Assembly: GCF_932276165.1 (NCBI RefSeq)
Contig: NC_063997.1
Span: 4,288,001-4,352,000, forward strand
Direction of reading: 5' to 3'
Length of the DNA stretch: 64,000 nucleotides
Source: Plutella xylostella
Lineage: Eukaryota > Arthropoda > Insecta > Lepidoptera > Plutellidae
Program-made: the position numbers and the translations under genes
Notes under the pieces: model-generated
Told to the model about the DNA's origin: nothing
What the model saw: only the letters and a program-made list of their open reading frames with translations
Databases searched by the model: none
In this document: one piece after another, positions 55,282 to 64,000 of the stretch
Position numbering within the stretch: position 1 is the first letter of the stretch
How the letters are laid out: every line of letters starts with the position of its first letter

Positions 55282-58200
55282 ATGAATAAGTTCAAAGGAA
55301 AGCGGGTTCTTGTAACGGGTGGCTGCCAAGGTAAGATCATTTTAATATATATTATCTATCATCAGTAGGTACCTAGTTACCAAATAACTTATCACATTAT
55401 TATCCACAGGTATTGGACGCAGCATAGCTATCGAGCTATGGAAGGCAGGAGCGAACGTGGTGGCACTGTCCAACCAGCCAGCTCAGTTGGCCTCCCTGAA
55501 GCAACAGTACCCCAGCATAGACACGGTAGCTGTGGACCTCTGTGATTGGTCCAAGACCAGGGAAGTCGTGTCTGCACTAGGGGCCTTCGATTGTCTGGTG
55601 AACAACGCTGCCATTGCCATCATTGAGTCCTTTCTTGACTGCAAGCCGGCAAGTTTCGATAAGTGAGTACCTACATATTTATTAATTTATCTACATAACT
55701 ATAATTAAAGCTAACTACTTGCTTTTGTTTCAGAACTATTTCAGTGAACACCAAAGCGGTTCTTAATATATCTCAAATAGTGAGCAAAACCATGATTAAT
55801 AGGAAAATAAAGGGATCTATCGTTAACATCTCTTCTCAGGCTTCCATTGTAAGTACCTCCTGTTACTTTCCTATTGTAGTTATATATCCTTAGACTTCTT
55901 AAGGGATATACGATTTAATTACTTTGATTATAATGGTCGAAGTTTAATTATTACTTACATGTTCAATCTCAATAACAGCTTTGATTGTACAGTGCCGGCA
56001 AAAAAAAACTTTACGTGGTCAAAAAATTACGTTAAATTGGCGCGAACATTCAATAATTACATTTGCTCAGTTTTAAGTGACTGCGAAGAGATAGGCTTGC
56101 GGGGATGTTACAGCACGTTCCCGTCAACCAATCAGCGTCTTGTTTGATTAGTATGTTTCGCACGCTCTTGGTGTATGATGCGTTTTGAAAAGTAAAGTCC
56201 GATATTTGACCGCGTCGTATTTTAATAATTGCTTTTGATTACAATAATATCCTTTTTATCGCACAAAATGGGTCGGAAGAAACTTAAAGTAGAAGAAAAG
56301 GCATGAACACTGACTGTGCTTGAGAAAGGAGAATCTGTTATTAGCGTGGCACAAGATATTGGCGTTTCAAGAGAGGCCACTTATCAACTAAAGAGATTGG
56401 CTAAGTCACTGACTCACTGCCGCCGAAAACTATCCCAGAACGAAAACCAGGATCCGGAGCACCAAAAAAACTTCAGCCATAGTCCAGTCAATGAATGAGG
56501 TGTAGAGTGCGTGAGCAGGTAACTAAGCGATTCCTTCAGAAACTTGTTCAGGGGGCTTAGGTTGTTACATACCAAAAGTCCTGACTCCTAGGTGATGAGC
56601 GGGGGGGAGGAGGGGGGGATAAAGATACGAATTTTTGGTTTTTTGCTTATATCTCAAAAACGGTGCATCGGAGACAAATATTATAAACTACTAAAATAAA
56701 GGTCATAAAATTATCTAAAACTTTTATATCATATGTTTTTTTCTAATTACTAACCGTTTTCGAGCTATTACCCTCGGAAAAAATTTAAATTTACAAGAAA
56801 AAGTATTCATGTCAAAAAATTCATAAACATTGCATCATATTGTCTTAACCAATTCATAAACGAAAAAAATTAAGAGGAAAGAAGTTGTCGATTTTTTTAT
56901 TCCCTTTTAGAATATATTACATATGCTGGTCGATGTCCAACCCGCCTAAAGTTAGAGCTATTTTAAACTTGCATTTTGGTAAAAATTTAAAAATCTACAA
57001 CTTCTTTTCTATTCATTTTTTTCATTTATCAATAGGTTTAGACAATATGATGCAATGTTTATGAATGTTTTGACATGAATACATTTTTCTTGTAAATTTC
57101 AACTTTTTCCGAGGGTAATAGCTCGAAAACGGTTAGGAATTAGAAAAAAACATATGATGTAAAAGTTTTAGATAATTTTAAGAACTTTATTTCATTAGTT
57201 GAAAATATTTCTCTCCGATGCACCGTTTTCGAGATATAAGCTAAAAACCAAAAATTCGTACCTTTATCTCCCCCTCCTCCCCCCCGCTCATCACCTAGGA
57301 GTCAGGACTTTTGGTATGTTAACAACCTAAGCCCCCTGAACAAGTTTCTGAAGGAATCGGTTAGTTACCTGCTCACGCACTCTACACCTAATTTTGAGTC
57401 ATTTATTGACTGGACTACCAGGACAGATACGATGCCGAAGTGTTGTCTCAGCCGTCAATTACAAACACCGAGCTCATAAATAGACATCCTGAGCTCCTAC
57501 AAAATTAACACTGATTAACGTATTTTTGATGTTTTATTCGCCATGTAAAGTTTTTTTTTGCCGGCACTGTACTTACAAACCTTTTAGAATATTTTTTTCC
57601 TAACTTTCCAAAAATGTATCGGCCCCTGAAAGCCAGTCCCTGAATGTATCCTTCCGGCTTCCTATACTTACCACATTTCCTACCCCCATCCATCCAGGCA
57701 GCGCTAAAAGACCACGCGGCGTACTGCGCGTCCAAAGGCGCCGTGGACTCCCTGACGCGAGTTATGGCTCTAGAGCTGGGTCCTCACGGCATCCGCGCCA
57801 ACACCGTCAACCCCACCGTGGTGCTCACAGACATGGGCAGGCAGGTGTGGGCCGCGCCCGAGAAGAGTAAAGGCATGCTGGATAAGATACCGCTGGGCAG
57901 GTGAGGTCTTTGATAACGTGTGGGAAAGAGATTGTAGCAGACGAGACCTGGCGACGGCGACGTGTAGAACGTCACTGTATTCTGGTTTCTATGTAGGTAT
58001 GTCATGTTGCAAGCCGCCAAAGACCAGTTGCGTTGCGACACGCTGTCTGAACTACCTAGCTAATGTAGGGCTGAATCTAACTAATGTAGAGCAGAGTCCA
58101 ACTAATAAATAGCTAATGTAGAGCAGAATTTATTTTCCTATAGGTAGGTACATTCACATTCGTTGGATGTTTCGAAGTTTCCTATGCTGCTTTTATTACC

Positions 58201-58333
58201 TACTTTCTTATTACTTTTCAGGTTCGGCGAAGTGTCTGAAGTAGTAAATACCGTACTATTCCTACTGAGCGATGACGCGAGCATGATCAATGGCGTCCAC
58301 CTACCCGTAGACGGGGGCTTCCTAGCTACATAA
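55282..58333 (+). CDS. DCXR-like short-chain dehydrogenase 3
   Basis: Exons 55282-55330, 55410-55662, 55734-55848, 57698-57900 and 58222-58333 give 243 residues. The first exon is one codon shorter than in its paralogues (MNKFKGKRVLVTGGCQG). The glycine loop reads TGGCQGIGRS, with Gly-Cys where the others have Ala-Gly. The catalytic residues are present: Asn in ISVNTKAVL, Ser in NISSQAS, Tyr/Lys in YCASK. Exon 3 ends SQASI where the others have SQASK. Intron 3 is expanded to 1.85 kb by a Tc1-like remnant carrying a large fold-back. Polyadenylation signal AATAAA at about 58341. The most diverged member of the trio, possibly with shifted substrate range. Confidence 0.9.
55988..57571 (+). mobile_element. 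Tc1-like transposon remnant with nested fold-back
   Basis: TA|CAGTGCCGGCAAAAAAAAAC on the left is inverted at the right (GTTTTTTTTTGCCGGCACTG|TA). Inside, 56269-56470 encodes the N-terminal helix-turn-helix of a Tc1 transposase (VLEKGESVISVAQDIGVSR) with an in-frame stop near its start, and 57420-57505 continues with DRYDAEVLSQPSITNTELIN. The catalytic DDE part is absent. A 936-bp fold-back interrupts the transposase remnant at 56481-57416. It lies in intron 3 of DCXR-like gene 3. Confidence 0.85.
56481..57416. repeat. 936-bp fold-back (palindromic) element
   Basis: Arms at about 56481-56902 and 56988-57416 are reverse complements with scattered differences and one 10-nt indel near the outer end (AGTCCAGTCAATGAATGA against AGTCCAGTCAATAAATGACT). 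The loop is about 85 bp. The arms carry a G-run tract (56606-56630) and its C-run mirror (57271-57292). Either a fold-back transposon or an inverted duplication. Confidence 0.85.
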
Positions 58334-60281
58334 GTCGATAAATAAAAGTCTAACAACTCCCTATAGTTCGTTTTATTTACTCAGTTTATTGTGCCAAAGG
58401 AATTAATACATACTGGACATTAGAAACAATGCAAGCATAACAATTTCTATAATAATGAGTATGCCAAGCTATATGAGGCTAGCACATACAGAAAATAATA
58501 ATACACGACATATAAAATAAAGTACAACACTGCGCAACGCAGGCCCCGTTCTCTTGGTAAGTATAATATAATTCTGTTATACGCATGAACACGATATATA
58601 AACCAGAGGGAATAAAGTCAACAATTCCTTTGACTATAATAATATACAATTAACATAAGCCCATTTTATCAATATTTTCTTACGAAATCGTACTACTATC
58701 ATTGATTCATTCCCCCGTATTAGTAGAAAACATGAAAACTCCGATTCAGCCCGAGCAGCCGTAGCCATACAAGTCCACGCAATCGAAAAATTCATACACA
58801 TTCGGGTAACAGAGAAAATAATTCGACAGACATAGACTACAACAGTTATTATTTGATTCTATAATCTAACGTATTGTAAAAAACAGTGTGTCAGCTTATC
58901 TAAGTACCTTAAAGTAGTTATATACAAAATTGTTTAAAATCAAATGTGTCTCGTGCGAGAGTGGCCCCCACGAGACTACAACGATAAGCGCACAGGACAT
59001 CGCCAGCCGCGGCCGCACTACGCTGACGGTCACTACACAGTGTGGTTAGACAGAGCGCGCACTACCGACCGCTCTATACATCACTTACTACGCATAGAAA
59101 GAGATGCAACCAATATCATATGTTTAACATCTGTAGTGCGCCCTCTATCTTCACAAATCGTCGTCCACACTGTGCAGTAACCCCCGCGTTTCAACCTCGC
59201 CGACAGCTGACTACGCGATAGCTTCACACACTCTCCAAAGTATAATGCACTCGCTCACAGGTATATAATAAATATGATTTAGGTATATGGACAAAAACAA
59301 ACTATAGCTAACATTGAATAATGAATAACCACAGTTCGTTTAAATTAGTATCGCAATATCAATTCGACCAATTATGCTTTTACTACTAATTTACAAACAA
59401 ATAAACTGAGACAGAGCGCCAGTTTGATGACAATGTTATAATAGGTCGTGTAGTTGGCACCTGGCAAATGCTTACAATGGGAAATATTTCCTATAATTAT
59501 TATGTTCGAGATTGGTGTTGACAAACAGTGATATGATTACAAAATGCTTATATACCCTGTTGACTAACCAACTTAATGAACAATTACATAAAAAATATAA
59601 TTAGGTATAAGATGTGCATTTCTACTTACAAAAATAAAACTGGATGAATACAAATCATCGCTACATTATGAATTATTTTCACCACGAAATCATAGTCAAC
59701 TCATTGGACGTGCATCAAACTAACAACTCGCTAATAATAAACGAACTCAACATCGTGACAAATGCATCACGCCGACTCCAGGGTTATGCATTACTTGTAA
59801 TCCTTAAATTAAATTACTAATTAAATATTTACAAGAAAGTTGAACCTAATTCTCAGTCATATTTGAGATGCGATGGTCCATTTGGTGTGTCGATGAACAT
59901 AGCGCGAACAAAACCCCTATTACGTTTATTATTTACAATTTCCGCGAAACGAAACGAAGGAAGCTCCCGATAGGAACTTTCACCTGCCTAGTGAATACCT
60001 ACGTGATAGAGCCAGTCTCATCAGAAGACCTAGCACGGGACGCAAGACGCGTTCGCCAAGACACGTACGTCAGCGGCTTCGAGAGCGAGTATGACGGAAA
60101 ACTTTTGTCACGGCTTAACGTGCGCATCTTGAATCCCGTGCTAGCCCTTCTGGCCACTGACACGATAGAGCCACAGTCTCACCTGTCCGGTGACCACTCC
60201 TGCCGGCACTAAAAGCCAGGCGCAGACAATACACTGTTCTGTTTACTACCAGATTCAATAACTATGAATTAATGATTGGCG

Positions 60282-60334
60282 GTTACTTTCATACTATTAT
60301 GGTGGATTGTGTGTTATAATCGTATGAAAGTAAC
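60282..60334. other. 19-bp stem hairpin
   Basis: GTTACTTTCATACTATTAT pairs with ATAATCGTATGAAAGTAAC with one mismatch, around a 15-nt loop. Confidence 0.6.
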
Positions 60335-61597
60335 TCTCATTCATTGATAGATAGAGCTATTGGAACCATTAGTAAAGTCACCGGGACCGGTAACTTTGGC
60401 ACATTCCTGCAGTTTAGTTTAGACTCGACATTGAATGAGAACACCTAACCAACATAGGCAATGCTGAAACACATGCCTACAATCAACAACTATTTGTATC
60501 TAAATCATTCTCATATTTAGGGTGAAAATTAAATCATCAAAGGTGGAGAATACAAAATGGTAACCAATTTATTTTTTGTAATGATTTTGGTTAGTAATGA
60601 GATCAAGGATTATGAATAGGTCTTAAAAACAACGATTTTGGTCGTAACTAACAACAGCTGAAGTCAGCCAAAATCTAGTTTTATGAAATCACGATAAAGA
60701 TGTCACAAGAAATTAGGATGTTAGGAAGATAAGAAGTTCTAATGAGTCAAAAAAGGAATGAGTATTAAAAATACCTGTTAATTGAAATAACAGACTGCAA
60801 TAGTGTCTAAAATTTAGTAAATAGAAAATGCAAAGAAGTCTCCGAAAAGCTAACGATACTACAACGCGCTACGATAAGGCTAGCATTCTGCAGACGGAAA
60901 ACTTCGTTAAGTCTATGGCAGTGATGGTCGCTCGCGTTAAACATTACAGTACATTTTGAGCAAGCGTTCCTCAGAATGAAGTTCCGAAAAGCGTCGCTGA
61001 AGAACCAAAGTATTGCACACTTCACTAGCTAGACACACTTGAATAAGTTAACAGCGTGGAACAGCGAGCCCGTCAGAGTGATAACAACGTCAGCCTAAAT
61101 GTATAAAAATGCCGTATTTACAAAGCGGAATACGCACAACACAATGTTCGTTACTATTTAAACTCAGTTACTTTAATTTACAAGTCAAATTTAAAGAACG
61201 TTTCTGTGAAAACAGTAATATCGCTTGAAGAGTTGTGCTCAATTATATTTTCGTCAAAATACTATTTTTTTATTGTTTAAGTCGAAGAACTGCATTGAGA
61301 AATCAGCACATAATAATTGGAAGACAACAAAAAGCCTACGAAATTGCAACTACGCGGCGAACTTAAATGAATATTGCACATCTTTTTGTACAAGAAAAAA
61401 ACAAAGACGCTAAATATCGTTCTGATGATGTTTAACGAGACATTCATGTAATAACCACGCGATTACAGGCGTTTGAATGCCTCGTTTACATTCAGGAACG
61501 AAAATCTGTCACATTATTAAGGCCTATTTATATTCATCGAGATGATCCAGTCTCTAACATCTAGATACAACTGAGCATAAAGTACAATAGAGTAGAG

Positions 61598-61634
61598 GCA
61601 CTAACCATTGCCACCTGCCGGCAATGATTGGTGC
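61598..61634. other. 15-bp stem hairpin
   Basis: GCACTAACCATTGCC pairs with GGCAATGATTGGTGC (one mismatch, one wobble) around a 7-nt loop. Confidence 0.5.
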
Positions 61635-61935
61635 ATTCACCCTAGGGGGTAGGCCTAACTACAAGCTAACTTAGTCGAGTCAGATAAAAAACGACAAAAC
61701 GTCACAGTTTTAATTTAAAATTAGTTCTGCCACTCCGTCGTTTCACTTAGCCTTAGATTAAATAATTTACAATATACCAATGTTAACTTGAATGCATACA
61801 AAATGTTTCCTATGCTATTGAAGATGCGTTGTGCAATCTATGAGCATATTTGTGGGTTTCTTACGACCGAGCTGTCAACCTAGGTGGTTCTTTGGTTTCA
61901 TGTACTAATTTGGACATCTTACGGCACCATTACAC

Positions 61936-62010
61936 GTTTTAGGTTATATTTATGCACAGATGATTCGTGCTGGGCGTATAAGACGTGATAGCATAAATAT
62001 AAACTAAAAC
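61936..62010. other. 20-bp stem, microRNA-precursor-like hairpin
   Basis: GTTTTAGGTTATATTTATGC pairs with GCATAAATATAAACTAAAAC with a single mismatch, separated by 35 nt. Size fits a microRNA precursor; it could also be a tiny MITE. Confidence 0.55.
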
Positions 62011-62562
62011 CTGAATGAATGAGAGATCCTATGCCAGTCACAAGAACACCACAATTTCTTATTTTGTTCTATAATCAGACTATTAAGATAATGTTTTATG
62101 ATCAACAGATTTCAGTCATCCATGTCTTCTATCTGTACGGTTTATATGACCCGTATTCTCGCGTGGCTCTTTAATAGCTCGTTGTAATAACGGGTTAACT
62201 TTAAAGCTTATCAGTTGCCAGATAGCCAAAACCTTAATTTTGTACGCGTTCAAAGTTACGGTTAATCAAAAAACATCGATGTTACAAAAAAATGTTGCAT
62301 GGCTCTTTTACGATGGACCATAATATACGTCTTCTATAACCGATCCATGCTATCTACATGCGCGCCCATTTGTATAATGTTCCAACCCTCAGCAATCCAA
62401 CTGTTTCATCCTTTACGCTACACAACAAAACCAGTAGATGAAACGACAAAACAGTTGTACCTCCCGAGTTGATAAACTTTACAAATTAGCCGCATCATTG
62501 TCATTGTCAATATCTCTTTTGTGAGTGCGTACTCTATGCTCATAGATGGCGCCACGCGCTGT

Positions 62563-62616
62563 GGTCACGTGACGCGCGTGACGTCACGAGTGGTGTCGGT
62601 GACGTCACGGCGCGGC
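62563..62616. promoter_or_regulatory. E-box and two CRE palindromes
   Basis: CACGTG at about 62566, then TGACGTCA at about 62579 and 62600, all within 55 bp and starting 15 bp beyond the kinase stop codon. These are consensus CLOCK/CYCLE and CREB-type sites by sequence. Function in this position is unknown. Confidence 0.4.
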
Positions 62617-62631
62617 GGCGGCGGTGCTGCC

Positions 62632-63908
62632 TCACCGCCACTCGATCGCCGTCACTGTCGTGCTGGGCTGGCCGGCCGCGCCCGCCGCTGACGGATCTGA
62701 AGACGGAACAATCATATCGTTACTTGATCACAGATGAAGACAAAATCGTAGAAATCGAGAAGGAAGTGGAAGCATGAGAATACTGTGCCATAGACAAGGG
62801 AGCATAAACATCATCAGGCCATAAACGTCCACTGCTGAAGATAGGTCTCTCTCAAGGAACACAACGACATTCTATCCTCAGCCTTGCTCATCCAGCCACC
62901 ATATCTGCCATCTATCATAATTATGTGTAGGGTCTGACGAGAGTGACGTATCCTTATACAGTACACCCACAAGATCATGGGCACGAAAGGGGCCTTATGT
63001 AGTGAAGTATCACCATCATCCTTTTTAAAAATACTGGTGGTGAATTATTTTCACCACAGTGACCAACCATATTTTCATCGATATGATGAGAATAAAAGAT
63101 ATGGTTGGATAAGAAGACGCTGGGCAGTTAGCGACTACCGCTCATATGACAGGCCTATCATTCTGCCTCGTTCCGTACAAACAGTAGATACTCACTGGTT
63201 TCAGGTTCCTGGTTCGTGTCGTGGCGCCGCAGCGTGCGGTCGGCGGCGCCGGCCTGGTAGTTGCCGCGGTGGCCTCCTGGAAACAGAGGAAGTCATGTAT
63301 GAGATTATGCTTTAATAAGAGATGGAGAGGTCAATATAAAGAGTCAACACTTGGGAGATTGAGGAAGCAATCAAAACTCAAATTCAATCTCGCACGAATT
63401 TTTGAAGCTAAATAATACCGTGGTTTTTCGTGCTAGTCACCCCATAGGTATTTCACGCATAATGGCCCACCTTGGAGGCTAAATGCGGAAAATCAGCTCG
63501 CCATGATAGATAGATAGATAGATATACCGTGGTATTAACAGTTAATGTCCTTGATTACGGATCCCAGGGCCTGATGATGATGATGATGATTTACAGTTAA
63601 TCTTAATGATTATGTTTTTAGGATTTCACCACCCTGAATAGTCACGGTCAGACGCTAAATCCAATTCGACAATCCTTTCACCACCATAACAGAGTCGAAA
63701 CTTCTTTTTTCGTCATATAGAATGACCCCCAAGGTTCCACCAACTTACCAAACTTGAGCATGTTCCAGTCGAACACGTAGTCGTACGTGAACCCCTGGCG
63801 GTGGAACAGCGTGCGGAACAGCTGGCGCAGGTGGCTGTAGTCCGGCCGCTCCTCGAACCGCAGCCGCCGGCAGTACTTCAGGTACAGCATGAACTCGATC
63901 GGGTGGTT
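62632..63908 (-). CDS. dco: Casein kinase 1 delta/epsilon, C-terminal exons (partial)
   Basis: Three exons on the minus strand: 63908-63749, 63276-63196 and 62696-62632. The first encodes the end of the kinase domain, NHPIEFMLYLKYCRRLRFEE then RPDYSHLRQLFRTLFHRQGF and YDYVFDWNMLKFG, the signature of CK1 delta/epsilon (Drosophila discs overgrown/doubletime). The CK1 alpha and gamma forms differ at the HRQGF and DWNMLKF blocks. The tail is short: GGHRGNYQAGAADRTLRRHD, then TNQEPETNPSAAGAAGQPS and TTVTAIEWR. The kinase phosphorylates PERIOD and acts in circadian timing and growth control. Its upstream exons lie beyond 64000. If the intron after PET were retained, the tail would end differently, so splice variants are possible. 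Confidence 0.88.
62815..62895 (-). repeat. RTE-type 3' tail in the CK1 intron
   Basis: On the minus strand 'GGTGGCTGGATGAGCAAGGC' leads to 'TTCAGCAGTGGACGTTTATG' and a short TGATGAT tail. It matches the family of tails at 385-525 and 12165-12215. Confidence 0.6.
63506..63525 (+). repeat. (GATA)n microsatellite
   Basis: About five units of GATA. A (TGA)n tract lies 50 bp further at 63573-63590, probably the tail of a small retroposon. Both lie in the CK1 intron. Confidence 0.7.
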
Positions 63909-64000
63909 CTGCGAAAGAGGGGGGAACGTTAGTGTGAGAGTTGGTTAACTTGACTGTGGCGCCCGCTGTAGGGGCCCAATTCTGGGAATATACCTACACT

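Larger units (their letters stand above)
58374..62631 (-). other. Putative long 3' UTR of the CK1 gene
   Basis: From the stop codon at 62632 down to AATAAA-type signals near 58375-58400 (minus strand) there is no recognisable transposon, unlike every other stretch of this size here, and no convincing coding frame. Three RNA-like hairpins lie inside (60282-60334, 61598-61634, 61936-62010). The end would fall about 40 bp from the 3' end of DCXR-like gene 3. Inference only; the region could be plain intergenic DNA. Confidence 0.45.

Noticed and set aside
59868..60212. 114-codon frame as a gene
   Set aside because: No domain, no splice context, and composition like the surrounding putative 3' UTR.

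Overview
This window looks like moth or butterfly (Lepidoptera) nuclear DNA. It is AT-rich, has GC-rich coding exons with GT-AG introns, and is dense in repeat families typical of that order: Lep1-like Helitrons, RTE-type tails ending in (TGA)n, a CR1-type LINE tail, tRNA-headed SINEs and many small inverted-repeat transposons. I worked out gene models by following reading frame and phase across splice sites. There are nine supported genes, one of them incomplete at the right edge, plus one weak candidate and one broken retrotransposon ORF.

Layout. 0-7 kb: repeats, with one doubtful small gene at 2.3 kb. 7.1-9.5 kb and 12.6-15.9 kb (+): two tandem yellow/MRJP-family genes with matching exon structure. 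16.1-19.7 kb (-): a 515-residue membrane protein with a long polar tail, convergent with the second yellow gene, containing two nearly identical copies of one transmembrane exon. 20.1-39.6 kb (+): a 181-residue four-helix membrane protein; a probable non-coding first exon at about 20.3 kb would make the 19.75-20.1 kb gap a shared divergent promoter. 40.1-44.0 kb (-): a 598-residue secreted protein resembling the C16orf89/UPF0764 (DUF4735) family. 45.8-47.8, 53.3-54.8 and 55.3-58.3 kb (+): three tandem short-chain dehydrogenases of the dicarbonyl/L-xylulose reductase (DCXR) type, each with five exons of almost identical length. 48.0-51.4 kb (-): a 5'-truncated non-LTR retrotransposon split by a hAT-like element. 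58.4-64 kb (-): the 3' end of the casein kinase 1 delta/epsilon gene (doubletime/discs overgrown), with what looks like a very long, repeat-poor 3' UTR.

The genes do not form one pathway. Yellow proteins act in cuticle, pigmentation and development, the DCXR-like enzymes reduce carbonyls or sugars, and CK1 sets circadian timing and growth. I found no clearly new multi-gene system. The most unusual observations are the duplicated exon whose only three substitutions are all synonymous, with unrelated flanking intron; a 743-bp element with 8-bp target duplications built from a reiterated short motif; a 0.94-kb fold-back nested in a Tc1-like remnant inside a DCXR intron; a hAT insertion splitting an otherwise open reverse transcriptase; and three RNA-like hairpins in the putative kinase 3' UTR.
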